64,000 bases of DNA. Origin: Arctopsyche grandis. Its lineage: Eukaryota > Arthropoda > Insecta > Trichoptera > Hydropsychidae. The stretch spans positions 19,177,501 to 19,241,500 of the forward strand of contig NC_135365.1 in the NCBI RefSeq assembly GCF_051622035.1. The letters are read 5' to 3'. The notes under the pieces were generated by a model, which worked only from the letters and a program-made list of their open reading frames with translations, ran no database searches and was not told the DNA's origin. Position 1 is the first letter of the stretch. The number at the start of each line of letters is the position of its first letter. Shown here piece after piece: positions 33,519 through 45,024 of the stretch. The translations under genes were made by a program, and so were the position numbers.

Positions 33519-36500
33519 ACATAATAAATTCAAGTGAATATTAAAATTTTAAAAATCGTAGAAAGCAATCCGTATGCGTAATTAACGGTACTAATCGCAT
33601 GGCGAGTTTAAAGCTTAACGAATAAAATTACGCAATTTCATCAGATAATGTACGTTTTTTTATTTGAATAATTCAACCGAAGGTACATTAAAATTTAATC
33701 CACGAAATTAAAATGTAAATGTAACATTTGAATACGGCGTTTATAAGTGACGCAAAACCTTCACATTATTATTGCGTTTCGTGTTTTTTTAAATGGCAAT
33801 TATACACACACACATAAATATACCAAAAATGATATTCAATACGGCAAAAGTACCATATTTGGTTCATTGTTCTGGAAGACAAGTTTCAACATACATGTAA
33901 TATGTAGATATTTTCGCAATTTCAATTCAAACATTTCTAAATGGTATGTAAACATGTCGATCGCGTATGATATAAGAGGGAGGATGAAATGAATCAAGCA
34001 CTAAACATTTTGCAATGTCAACTTGTCGATTTTACCTCCAGGTAAAAGTTAAGCCTCGGTTAAATCTCAAAAGAGAGAGTCTATGGATGGGCCGAAGAAA
34101 AAAACCAATCATTGTTCAACGGTTAAACACATATAAGGTGAAAAAAAAACGTTCTTGTAAGTACGTGGAAAGTGAAGTGGAATAAAAAATAATTATAAAA
34201 CAATTAATAATAACCGTAGACTCGAGAGAGTCACAATCGCACACACAAAAGGGAAAATAAATTAATTATTCATTTACAATTACAGCGGTCTTCGTTGACC
34301 TATAATAGCTATTGTTTTGCAAGTTTATTGTCGAGCTTGCATAAAAAAGGCAACCCCATTCCAAATAGCGGGGTTGTTTAATTAATTTGTAGTAGGAAGG
34401 TTGAAGGATAGGTATGTACATATATGTATAAGACGACGATTTAATTAAAATTCACACCAACTCGATATGATATTTCGACTCGATTGTTTGCTTTGCCTAT
34501 AACATCATAATAACAATAAATACATAATATATGTATACCTATGAATTATTAAACGATATTGTATCCTGCGAGTACCCGAAACGAAACATGACCCAAAATA
34601 TTCAGCAGAATCATGGAAAGGAAATAAATTCTAAGAAGCAAATTAGCTTCAATTTTAATACACAAAACAACAATGTATTTTATGTATTGGTATTTCGTTC
34701 CTATAACAATTCTTAGTGTCAGTCAATCTCTGTCAGATTTTCTCGAATCGTCAAATGAGCTTTGAAAGCTTTTCCTTTTCATTTCTCGGTCACAATAACC
34801 ACTCGCATTACCATAGCTTCGGCTTTATTGTCGGTTGTTGACAAAGCGCTCAAATTGTGTGCTTTTCGTTTCCATTTTCCAGTACAGAAATATTGTACAG
34901 GGATGTCGACGCACAAGGAACAAAGCCTGCTTGGCAAAATTTTCATTTGCGGTGCATTTTTAAATATGTAACGGGGATGATACTTTATATGTAAATATGT
35001 ACATAGATGAATAGGTAGCTAAAGTCTTGTTTACACCGACAAACATCATCGTCATCTAATTGCTTGGATGAAATCTCGAGTGTGAAATGCATGCGGTAAT
35101 ATCTCCGGCATTAGATTGGCATCAGATACGTGCAGTGCGAGTGCAGCGACAGGTGTATTGCACAAGCAAGCTGTTCTGCATCGGTGGGTCGCGTCGCAGC
35201 ATCGCGGAACAAGAAGCCACAATCGCATTTTCATCTCGAAATAGAAAACTGTGCTATCGAAACGCAATACGTAATAAGAAACCGCAGAGCGGCTCGTGGC
35301 GAGATACAGCACGAGCGCACTCTCAAACGACACGCGAACTCAAACACTATTAAATTATACTTATGGTGTGTATGATTTTATAAAAATAATTACACAGGTG
35401 ACAATCTTAGATGAATTCTTTGAATTGTATTGTTGACGCAGTTTCGGTATGGAGTTATATCTGGCGATGTTATATCTGCATGCGATTTCAATGATCACTC
35501 TAGATAAGAACGGTGTAACTCACTGGTCGCCACGCGAGCTATTGTATTTGACCTATTTTTTTTTAGATGCAATTGACTGTGGTTTTCAATATAAAATATA
35601 ATATGTATTGTAATAACATAAATCAATATCAATGTATATTTTATTTTTATTTTCGTTTTAAATATTTTAGATAAAATCCACCGTTTCTTTTTTCTCTTTT
35701 TCAATGAGGTTTATGTATACCTACTTTTGTATTTAGGTTTGCAGTTACATTTAACGACATCGATCCGTCAGTCCGTAATAAAAATTATTGTCTATTTTTA
35801 ACTATTCGGCTCCTTTAATAGTATTATTTTTAAATAAAATGAACATCCCTGCTGGCAGCTAAATAATTTCTTGCTTATAGAAAAAAGTATTTAGTTAACA
35901 GTAATTGCATACAAAAATAGTCTCAATGCATCAATAGCAAGCACTAATATACCATAGGTATTTGCAGTTATTTATCTTCAAAAGATGCGGGAACAATATC
36001 AGTTTCTTGACTAGTATTAATTCTTTATTAGCCGAAAAAAAGTTCATGTCCAAAATATAAACTACGCCCGGAAATAGCCCGCGTGGTAGCTTCTGGTGTA
36101 ACTGAAGTGGCCCATTGAGTATAAATATAACCTATGATATTTCAACAACCTCTCAATGGATTCAAATCATCAAAAAATGTAGTAATCTGTTCGGTTTTAC
36201 GATAAAAATAAAAATTGTTATTTTGATTGAAATATTTCATATCTCATATTGTCAAAAGCGTGGTTAAATAGCAATGCGTTGAAATTTGAGTTCGACAAAA
36301 TTAATTTTGAAATGCCTTTACGGTCTTGCCATGCGATTCAAAATGAAGAATTTCAACTCTAATAAATAACCGTACACTCGAAAGTGTCAAAACTTTTTGT
36401 ACACCTGTATATTATATATGTACCTATTCTCGTAAATGTAATCTTCCAGGTAAGGAGCACATGCTAATTGCTGTTTATTGAGCGTATATTTAAATTTAAA

Positions 36501-36859
36501 ATTTGTTGGAATTTTTCATTTTGAATAGTGACTCGAATGTCACGGTTTTACAGTGTGGTGTTTGAACGGTGGACCAAAAGCAACTGAATAATTTTTAACC
36601 ATTTAATCAAAAACATAATTATTATTGTAATAAATCTCACGCTGAAAATCATTACAAAGCTAGGCGAATAAAGTTAACATTAAATGAATTGAAATATATT
36701 ATACTAATAGATCTGCATTTATATTAAATGCTTTTTACACAGCAATGCCGAAATGGCACTATGGGGAACGATTTCCACCAGTTTGTATCAATAAATCGAT
36801 GTTATATTTATATAAATCTCATTTTAATTACAGAAAGAAGATAGACGACCTGTGGGACG
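33519..36859. other. No supported gene; 3.3 kb mostly AT-rich
   Basis: 35030-35370 is GC-richer with overlapping frames on both strands and no recognised domain. TACATATATGTATA is near 34414. No repeat ends were recognised. Confidence 0.4.
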
Positions 36860-37063
36860 TATAAAAGGGATAAAAATAGTAATTTTTACGAGATATCTTA
36901 CCTTTTCAATTTAACAAATCGATTGCCGTAAGTATACAATACGTGAGTATAAAATCCCAATATAAAGAGATACTAAAGTGTGTTTGCAACACAATAAAAA
37001 TATAATTGTATTTGTTAAAGTTGTGAAAGTGAGTCAAGTGTGTACAATTTGCTCTAATTAAAG
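36860..37063 (+). promoter_or_regulatory. Possible TATA promoter with 5' exon donors (unproven)
   Basis: TATAAAAG at 36860-36867 is a textbook TATA box in a less AT-rich context (GACGTATAAAAGGGATAAAA). Downstream lie several good splice-donor words: CCGTAAGTA (GT at 36928), ACGTGAGTA (36943), AAAGTGAGTC (37029) and AAGGTGAGA (37064). A TATA box followed by a short noncoding first exon with a donor is common in insect genes. No acceptor or coding exon was found downstream in this window. Confidence 0.2.
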
Positions 37064-37741
37064 GTGAGAAAATTGTGCAGTGTTTTTTTTATATATTTTT
37101 TTTATTTTATACGTAGATAAATGAAAACACAATAGTAATACTATTCAAAAGATAAGTCTTATTCGCACGGTAGTGCTCTACGCACTCGATGATAAATTAC
37201 GCTAATTTCAACTGTAACGTGACTCTCGTAAATTCACTTGAAAAATATACATATATGTACGCCGAATAAATATTTCAAACGTTTAAAAGTCTGACAATAT
37301 ACTTTTGTCGTTTAAATTTACATATGTATGAGTTTGAGGTGTGATCATAAAATACGATGAATGTGTGGATTACTCTAATAATTGAATAAAAAAGTATCTA
37401 TAAATTAATATTTTCTTCTCAAGAAAAAAGTCTGTATTGATTACTAGTATATACAGTTTCGACTTAAACGTATTTGTTTCCATTACATTTATAATCTACC
37501 CGAAATAATTTACTCTGCGCTTATTCTTTATCATTATTCACAGTCAATCGCCATCTACTACTAAATAAAGGCCACTTCAACACTCTTCCATTTGTCTTAT
37601 TTTGAGGAACTCTCATCCAATGCAGCATTTTTATTACATAAATCACTGTATTTCGAGAGGCTGAAGATTAATTAATTAATCCATTGAGACGTGTATGGAT
37701 TTAGACTTGTACATAATTTTTTACATATTGTACATAAATCG
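37064..37741. other. No supported feature
   Basis: AT-rich sequence with one TACATATATGTAC word near 37247. If the promoter upstream is real, this would be intron. Confidence 0.4.
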
Positions 37742-37938
37742 AATTCAAATATTTGTGACACCGGGTAGGATGATTTTTGCCAATTTGGCGAACCGTTTCA
37801 ACAATGAAAATCAGATAAATTCGCAAACTCTGATAAGAAACGATCAACTTGGAGTCACAAATATCCAAGTCGAACGCATCGAACCTAGTGATCTCTCGGT
37901 GCTAAACATAAACGCAACCACCGAGCCATAGTGCTGGC
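37742..37938 (-). mobile_element. SINE, head type A, internally deleted (minus orientation)
   Basis: Central block 37785-37870 is intact (ACGATCAACTTGGAGTCACA). About 60 nt between centre and head are missing: CAAATATCCAAGTCGAACGC joins directly to the head. The head ends GCAACCACCGAGCCATAGTGC at 37913-37933. Confidence 0.8.
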
Positions 37939-37947
37939 TAATTTGTA

Positions 37948-38262
37948 CATTCTCCAGGATACCATTCGAGCACTTCTTTCGTCCATTCTTTCAGCAACGT
38001 GACCAACCCATTGCCATTTTAATCTCTTTACTATCACAATCACATCAAACATGTTTGTCATACTTCTATCCCACATATTCCGTTTTCTATCTCCACTTCT
38101 ACCGTTATGACAAGCGTACAGCATTCCATACTTCTTTGGGTACACTGGATCTTATGTAGCATTCTGGCTTTGAATTCCTAAATTTCGCATACCTTCATCA
38201 TCACTGGCAAGACATATTGATTAAAGATCTTTTTGTTCAGGCATATTGGCATTTTAGATTTG
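37948..38262 (-). pseudogene. RTE-like LINE remnant (C-terminal region)
   Basis: The minus strand encodes, across several frame breaks, an IFNQYVLPVM-like stretch (near 38235-38205), QRSME (near 38140), DRKRNMWDRSMTNMFDV, and KRLKWQWVGHVAERMDE (near 38030-37985). These match in order the region after the reverse transcriptase of RTE-like elements (IFNQ.VLPVM...W.GH.AR motif). Catalytic RT motifs are outside the fragment. It lies directly beside a SINE. Clearly decayed. Confidence 0.8.
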
Positions 38263-38457
38263 AAAACGGTATTCATTCGCCCAAATACACTCCATCTTAA
38301 TTTCAATGATCTTTTACTTCCTCTTTATTCGTTATAAAATGACTAAAATATTATATTTTATCAAAAAAATTTTTTGAACAGTTCCTTTATTCGACTGAAA
38401 TTTATTTTTGAATATCTTAAGTCAAAATTATAAAGATAATTAATTAAAACTTTTTAT

Positions 38458-39028
38458 TTAACCCTTTGAAAGCTAACCAACGCCGATCGGCGTTTTGCCA
38501 ACGAGTCCATGGGCCTGAAAAACGCCGATAGGCGTTGTTTTTTGAACATGTACAAAGTAAACAAGAATACTACCCACTAAGCCTTTCCAGGTAGCATCGA
38601 AAAAACTTCATTGAACATGGGTCGTGTAATCCGTGTCATTCATTTGTCAACGTTTATAAAGACTGGTTTACACTGGAACTTCTGAATTTATAACCATAGC
38701 AGAATTTCCCGATGGAAATCCCTAACTGCCGAGTATTTCGGATTGTGGTTTGGCACTTAGATTGTGAGCATTACATTTTAACAACAATGAAGAAGATGGA
38801 ACCACTTTTGGAAAAATACATTCATTTATTTCTTTTGTTTATTAAATATTGTTGAAAGATATATTAGTCTTAACACACCGTTATAAAACTCGAAATCCAC
38901 GGCGGTTGTTATCTAGGATAGTGATCTAGGGTTTGCTACAATTTTCATACCTGCTTTCTATTGGATTTCTTAATCATTTTAGTTGGAAATGTTTTCAACG
39001 GAAAAGACTTCAGCACTCAAAGGGTTAA
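38458..39028. mobile_element. piggyBac-type MITE with TTAA target site
   Basis: The element proper is 38462-39024 (563 nt). TTAA lies at 38458-38461 and 39025-39028. Ends are CCCTTTGAAAGCT and, inward from the right, CCCTTTGAGTGCTGAAG. TTAA duplication plus CCCTTTG termini is diagnostic of piggyBac-like elements. Two palindromes, ACGCCGATCGGCGT (about 38480) and ACGCCGATAGGCGT (about 38522), lie just inside the left end. There is no transposase, so a partner supplied it. Confidence 0.88.
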
Positions 39029-39907
39029 ATGAAAAAAATAAACTAGAGAGATATAGTTTTAAGACAATTATCAACATCCATATAATATGTATATTGAAAT
39101 AATAAATATAAAAGTTAATGAAAGATAAAAAAATGAGTACATTCGTCGTGCTTTTTGATCATACTTCATACATAAAAATGTAAATAAATCGCGTTCGAAT
39201 ATCGTAAAAAAGCGTACACTCGATTCGATAATTTGATTATTTTCCCGCTCGCACAATCACATAAACGAGACCGCACACTTCAGAAGTTCAATTAAAACAT
39301 TTGCATAATAAATCGGGCGATTTCAACGTCGGTAGATATTAGCATAAAATTTCGAACGCGGAATCTGCAAATTTTCTTAACTATTTATTAGAGCGAATTT
39401 TGGGGCGTCGCCGAGACGAGAGATCTCCTATTACAAATAAATCCTTGTACACTATCGAATATCGTCTTGGAACTTCACATCTAATTAAGTCGGCTGTGTG
39501 CGACGCTCTTATTAAAATTCCCCAACGTCGAATAATATTATTATATTTGATTACATTAAATTTATCATAATAGTATTCGTGATACATAATTAATAGAACG
39601 AAAATTAACGGGTCACATTTTGTTTTCGTTTAATGCCACGACGTGCGAGTACTCCGCCATACCTCAAAATTTGTAAATTATACATGGCATATTAAATATG
39701 TTTATCATACATTTGTATCGTTTTGGTCTGTTTACAATTATAATATTTTATATAATGACTTAGTGTGTGGGTATCAGTTCTTAAGATCAAATTCCATAAA
39801 ATTGAAGAAATAAATTAAAATATATATTATACAAAATGAAAGCTAGAGTATAAATTGAGATTATAAATTTTCAAAGCTTGAGTTTGTTATTCAAATAGTA
39901 TGGAAAT
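39029..39907. other. No supported feature
   Basis: AT-rich. Nothing recognised. The RTE insertion begins right after. Confidence 0.45.
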
Positions 39908-39919
39908 ATTAACAAACAT

Positions 39920-40887
39920 CTTCTTCTTGTTGTTAATGCCTTGTCCGCATCCGGACGTTGGCGACCACCTCGTCGATTATTTGAATATATCCGCACCGGT
40001 CTTCAGCGGCTCGGAACAGATCTTCGGCGCTCATATCACAGCTCAGATCTTCGGCGCTCGGTCAACATGCGCATGTTTCGAAGCCAAGATAACTTTTTCC
40101 TGCCAATCCGTTTTTTTCCTTCTATTTTCCCCATGGTTATCAAACGGAGAAATTCGTATTTTGGACCCCGTATCATGTGTCCGAGGTACTCTATCTTTCT
40201 CCGCTTGATGACAGAAACAAGTTCCCTGCCTCTCCCCATCATGCCGAGGACAGCTTCGTTTGATATCTGTTTGGTCCACGGAATCTTCAGCATACGCCTA
40301 TAGACCCACATCTCAAAAGCTTCAATGCGGCTGATCATCTTGGTTTTCAGAGTCCACGTCTCACATCCGTATAGTAATACTGTCCAGACGTAGCTCTTCG
40401 CGAATCTCAACCGCGTATGAAGATTGAGATGCTTGTTTGTAAGCGCCGCCTTCATTTTTACAAATGCTGTTCTAGCCATCTCGATGCGGATTCTTAGATC
40501 TTCATCTGGGTCCATCTCTTCATTCAGCCAGGTACCCAGGTATTGGAATCTTTCAACTCTTTCTATCACCTCTCCATCCAAGGTTAGATTCCCGGTGTCT
40601 GTTTGCATTCTATCTACTATCATAAATTTTGTCTTCTTTAGATTTATGCGCAGACCTCTTCGATTGCTTTCTTGATGTACACGGTCTAGAGATCTTTGCA
40701 GGTCTGATAAATTTTCAGCGACTAGTGCCGTGTCATCAGCATATCTTATATTGGTGATCGTCTCGCCGCCCACCTTGATGCCCTCCGCCTCTTGGAGAGC
40801 ATCGTGGAAGATGGATTCGGTGTAGGTGTTAAAAAGAGTAGGTGATAGGATGCATCCTTGCCTGACGCCCCGTCAGGCAAGGATGCC
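39920..40887 (-). mobile_element. 5'-truncated RTE-like LINE with 12-bp TSD and inverted 5' end
   Basis: A 968-nt insertion on the minus strand, bounded by a perfect 12-bp duplication ATTAACAAACAT (39908-39919 and 40888-40899). The element's 3' end is an AAGAAGAAG tail next to the left duplication. The 5' end is truncated inside the reverse transcriptase. It begins with a 16-nt inverted copy of its own next bases: GCATCCTTGCCTGACG (40852-40867) faces CGTCAGGCAAGGATGC (40871-40886) across 3 nt. The structure shows target-primed reverse transcription that ended with a fold-back of the growing strand. Confidence 0.95.
40036..40869 (-). pseudogene. RTE-like reverse transcriptase C-terminal half
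   Basis: Reads on the minus strand from GVRQGCILSPTLFN (RT motif B) through IRYADDTALVAE (motif C, catalytic Asp pair), then FQYLGTWLNEEMDP, YGCETWTLKTKMISRIEAFE and RRKIEYLGHMIRG. These are the usual order of motifs from RT palm to the C-terminal region of RTE/BovB-like elements. The frame is open to a stop at 40036-40038. Just before it a 1-nt frame change occurs, since SAEDLFRAAEDR continues in another frame to about 39935. A 27-bp tandem duplication (CAGATCTTCGGCGCT at 40017 and 40044) lies at this spot. The endonuclease and RT motif A are lost by truncation, so the copy is dead. Confidence 0.92.
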
Positions 40888-40994
40888 ATTAACAAACATA
40901 CATACATACATATACAAATGCGAAGAATGCAAATATTGGATTTCCCACGATAAAACAGAAATAAATTTTTCGATATTTTTACTTTTTAAAAAAC

Positions 40995-41065
40995 ATATTT
41001 ATTTATTTATTTACAAATTTGCCATAGTGACTTAATATATTAGCTCCAAGTCGTCACTATGGCTA
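40995..41065 (-). mobile_element. LINE-type 3' terminus: stem-loop plus (AAAT)n, minus orientation
   Basis: On the minus strand, GCCATAGTGAC pairs perfectly with GTCACTATGGC (41021-41031 and 41053-41063) and is followed by AAATAAATAAATAAAT. The layout is the same as at 21809-21886 and 27843-27921. Confidence 0.55.
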
Positions 41066-41640
41066 CATAAAAAGAATATGTATATATGTACATATATACG
41101 CTTTATTGTCTCCTATTTCAGTTTAATTGGATCAACAATGACAAATTTTGACTGATTAACAGGATTTCAAAGTTACCCTACTCGATAGAGCTTATTGTCT
41201 GATACTCCAATGCAAAGCGCGTCACTCTCACAATGGCCATTTGTATGGTGGATGTCGTCTTCTCAGAAAATCGACATTTGTTCATGTTTCCGTTGCTATT
41301 CAGAATATAAATAATATTGAGAACATCCTTAACAACAATTATTTTAAATACAGAAAATGCCAAAAATTGTGGGAATTTTATAAAATATAAGCAGGTCCAA
41401 AATGTTGTATTTTGATGTATGTATGTATGTATAGGAGCTTCATTTCATTTAGCATTAGCATCCAATCAGTCATTCGCAAAATATACCGTAACCACCTCCC
41501 AATTATTGGAACTGATTCAATTAAAGTTTAAAGGATCTGTAAATTTCAATTTCATTAAAAATTGCATAGAAATATAATTCATACATACATATGAGTCCAA
41601 AGGAAATTCCTTAGATTTTTATATCTGAAGACATTTGGAT
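41066..41640. other. No supported feature
   Basis: AT-rich; TATATATGTACATATATACG at 41080-41099. A 61-codon minus-strand frame has no recognised domain. Confidence 0.45.
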
Positions 41641-42258
41641 TTTATCCATATCTGTTCCCTAGTGCCTTTGTCTTGGGATCTTTGGGTTTCAACTCCCTGG
41701 CAAAGAGAAGAGATTTATTTCTTGGGAAACATTTCGTAAAATTACTTAGAGGAGAGATTCACAATCCCACTATCCTGGAGAAACTAAAATTCTGGGCCCC
41801 GGAAAATCGTAGAGTTTTAAGAAAACATGATATATTTTTACCAATTAGGGCTAAATCAAACGTGCTCATGAACTCCCCCCTCTCGAGAGCTGTTCGACTC
41901 CTTAACTTACTGGCACATTACTTGGACCTATTCGATGCCAGTTATGTTGAGTTGGTGGAACACATCCTAAATAGCACGATATAAATTTTTCAATCTTATT
42001 TCTTTGTTTTTATTTTGTGTACATATTTTTTACTTGATTTTTATGATTTTTTTATGATGTTTTTTTTTTTTATTTATGATTTTTATTATTTTCTTATGTT
42101 TTTTTTTATTTATGATTTTTATTATTTTTTTTATGATGTTTTTTTTGTAATTTTTATGATTTTTATTATTTGTATTAAAATCACATTGACGCTTTGGGGC
42201 AACCTGTCAAGTCTCTGTGGTATTGATTTTTTAAAATAAAATAAAATAAAATAAAATA
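41641..42258 (+). mobile_element. 3' part of a Jockey/CR1-like LINE
   Basis: 41673-41981 encodes about 103 residues (LGFNSLAKRRDLFLGKHFVK start; PENRRVLRKHDIFLPIRAKS; SPLSRAVRLLN end) typical of the region C-terminal to RT in Jockey/CR1-type LINEs, ending in a stop at 41982-41984. A very T-rich 3' UTR follows (42000-42175), then TTGGGGCAACCTGT and an AAAATAAAATAAAAT tail at 42230-42258. The 5' part is missing. The frame is intact over the retained part, suggesting moderate age. Confidence 0.8.
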
Positions 42259-43927
42259 TCTAGAATCCTGTTTCAAATCCAATTTCCAAACATTCATCTC
42301 ATACATTCGTTCCATAGACCGGAAAAATATTGCACTACCAAAAGTTTCAACCCTTCGTTTATAATGCAGATATGAATTTTCAAACATTGAAATCAGCACA
42401 AATGAACTTTCAGTAATTAAAGCTCATTTAAAGTCGCTCGCTTTATATTTAAACTCAAACAAATGCTAGTTCATTACGTAAATAGTGCATTAGAATTCAC
42501 CTCGCCTCTCTAAGGGTGGCTCACAATCGTCAATTTACCGCTTGCAATTAATTCAACAGCGCAAATCTGGCACACGGGGGTCGGGGGGAGGGGGTGGACT
42601 GACGCTCTACGTGTGCACCGGAAGTGACGTGCATGCGATACCGGATGCACTTTGCGTCTGAGGCCGTCCTAATGAATAGACGTGCGGGCGAGATCGACTC
42701 AATAAGTCGCAGGTGATGAAAAAGGTACGTTCTTATGTAAAAAAACGTAGTACGTGGACTGACGGTAAAGTAATTGGACTTTGCAAAATTGAAATTTGTA
42801 CAATGGCGTGCGCTTATCGAGAAAAATGCGCTCGAAGTGCGCTCGTGCGGTGCATAACAATAGTTTTATTATCGTGTGTATGTATACAATTATAGTAAAT
42901 GTACAATGTGAATTAATTTAGCAAGGGAACAAATGTGCTAAATTTGATACAATTAAGTCTCTTTACATGTGACATTAAATAGGTTTTTTAGCTCTTTTTC
43001 CTATTATGCTATACATTAACATTAGAATAATATAATACTACGATTACTAACAAAATTAAATTAAAATTGTAAAATATTAAATTATCAGTAGATCGGTAGC
43101 TATTAAAATAGATATAAGATGTATTGTGATCATAATTTCGTAATAATAAAAAGCATTTAAAAATCAAATTAAAAAAAACATGTGACGTTATTAAGACAAA
43201 TATGCATGAAATATATTTTATCTCAACAACACCGTTTAAAATTTAATATGAGTATTCCCTCGATATTAAATAAATAAAATGAAGAAATTTTTCGAATATA
43301 AATAATTAAAATCAAATGACTTTTCGTTTTAAAATATCATGTGAACCCATGTACTTAAAACTTAGTATTAAAATTAATATGCAAAGTAATTTACTTACGT
43401 ATAATTTAAATCAAATCAAATGATCAATGGTTGTTCTTCTCGTTCAAAATCTGAAACAAATTATAAATTAGTAAATATTAATATATATATTATTGAGTAC
43501 GATTTAGCGGCGCATTTAAATAAAATAACTTTTTAGAATTTTGCGTATTAGAATAAATTAAATTGCGCATTAAATAAATATATTTCTGTCAAATAAAAAT
43601 TTAGTTAACAGTTAAAAAATGATACAGTGAGCAATATTTTATTTGTAGCATGAAATAAAAAAAATGTCAATTTAATAATTGAAGCGTGCACAGTTGAACG
43701 TCTTTAATGCTCAGCGTTGATGCGCATTTCATTCATTTTAGGTTGCTCTATATTTTTTCTGTTGTGAAAATATGCTCGCATTTGATATTAAAATGCAGAC
43801 CTAATTAAAACAATATATTCGTAATTTTTCAAATGATCGAGTATTTTTTTATTATTTATTACAGGTTTTTGTCTTATTGGTTATTTTATTTTTTTAAGTG
43901 TACAAATATATTGTTTATCCCTAGACA
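42259..43927. other. No supported gene; GC-rich island at 42480-42870
   Basis: The island contains the G-rich run GGGGGTCGGGGGGAGGGGGT (42576-42595) and then a 60-codon plus-strand frame (42713-42895) of no known identity. The rest is AT-rich noncoding sequence. Confidence 0.4.
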
Positions 43928-44150
43928 CTCCATTTATATTTTACGAAGTACATGTTCAACCATTCACTCTCATTGCTGACTATTAAATTTGTTTCGTCCA
44001 CCAGTCTTATATTGAAAATCTTTCTACCATCCATATATCCGTCCAGTACTCTTCTCATTATGTATTCCCCATAAATTTACATACATACATACATATGTAT
44101 GTAGATATATTAAAAATATCAGGTTATCCCTGTCAGACGCCTTTATGCAA
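43928..44150 (-). pseudogene. RTE-like reverse transcriptase fragment
   Basis: The minus strand shows a KGV-stop-QG remnant of motif B (near 44125-44140), then a simple-repeat expansion (44070-44105), then EYIMRRVLDGYMDGRKIFNI and RLVDETNLIVSNESEW. The last corresponds to the (Y)ADDT motif C region with changes. It is interrupted and decayed, and could be the same family as 37948-38262. Confidence 0.7.
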
Positions 44151-45024
44151 TTTAAATCTGAATAAAATGCACGTGTATATGTAAATACATATGAATCTGA
44201 GAGACAGTTCTAAGGACGTACTTCAAACAAAACATACATTATTTTGAGATTGTTAGAGACGATGCAAATAACAAGTATCTCGGAATAAACTCGCAACAAA
44301 CTTTTGCACTGAATGTAAGTGCAATTTCATGCACACGCTAAAATTCCACAACTTTTCAGAGATGCACAACACCAAAGGCAAATTGGGTGTGCGGCGTCCA
44401 GATTGGTAAAATGTAACACTCGTAATATGATAATACAGAATCTGGTTTCTGGTATCGTTTTCGTTGGGGTCTCGCACGAGAGCGAAATTTTCCATCTAGA
44501 ATGCAAAATTGACCCGGCGAGCTGGTCGCGTTATGCAAAACTAAATATGTGTCGAATTTTGCATACGAGCTCGAATCGCACGAGCTTAATTCGGAACCGG
44601 AAATGGCCACGCTATGCTAAAATCCTACATTTTCCTCGACAGACGAATTGCACTGTGTGTTGGTACATGCGGATTAAATTACACAGCACGTCACTTACCT
44701 ACGGGTTACGGTTCAAAACCCTTTGCACTCATCAAGCTCACTTAATTCATTGCTTTAGATTTAAATTCAACTGAACAGGATCGGATGGGACCATTGCGAT
44801 GACATACTTAAACATTGAGGTAGTATCAACAGAGATATGATCAGATGTCCAATCTTTCAAGTTTAGACATCGACATTGTATTTAGTAGTGCATGTGAATG
44901 GAACGTCAGCATTGCATTTGCATATGTATTAGTTCCAATTGTGAATTTCAGTTATGATTTTGAGCACTTTAGCATAATTGGGTATCAATTTGAATGAGCA
45001 ACCACTTCTTGCATTCTAATCTGA
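44151..45024. other. No supported gene; GC-rich island at 44310-44720
   Basis: Open frames on both strands across the island (longest 151 codons, 44319-44774 plus) lack recognisable domains. The 5' junction of the LINE lies near 45020-45060. No TSD matching the sequence after 48302 was found. Confidence 0.4.

Noticed and set aside
42576..42597. G-quadruplex
   Set aside because: Three long G runs plus a final GG. A three-layer quadruplex lacks a clear fourth tract. Possible but not supported enough to annotate.
44319..44774. 151-codon plus-strand frame in a GC-rich island
   Set aside because: Frames of similar length are open on the opposite strand; no domain or splice structure.
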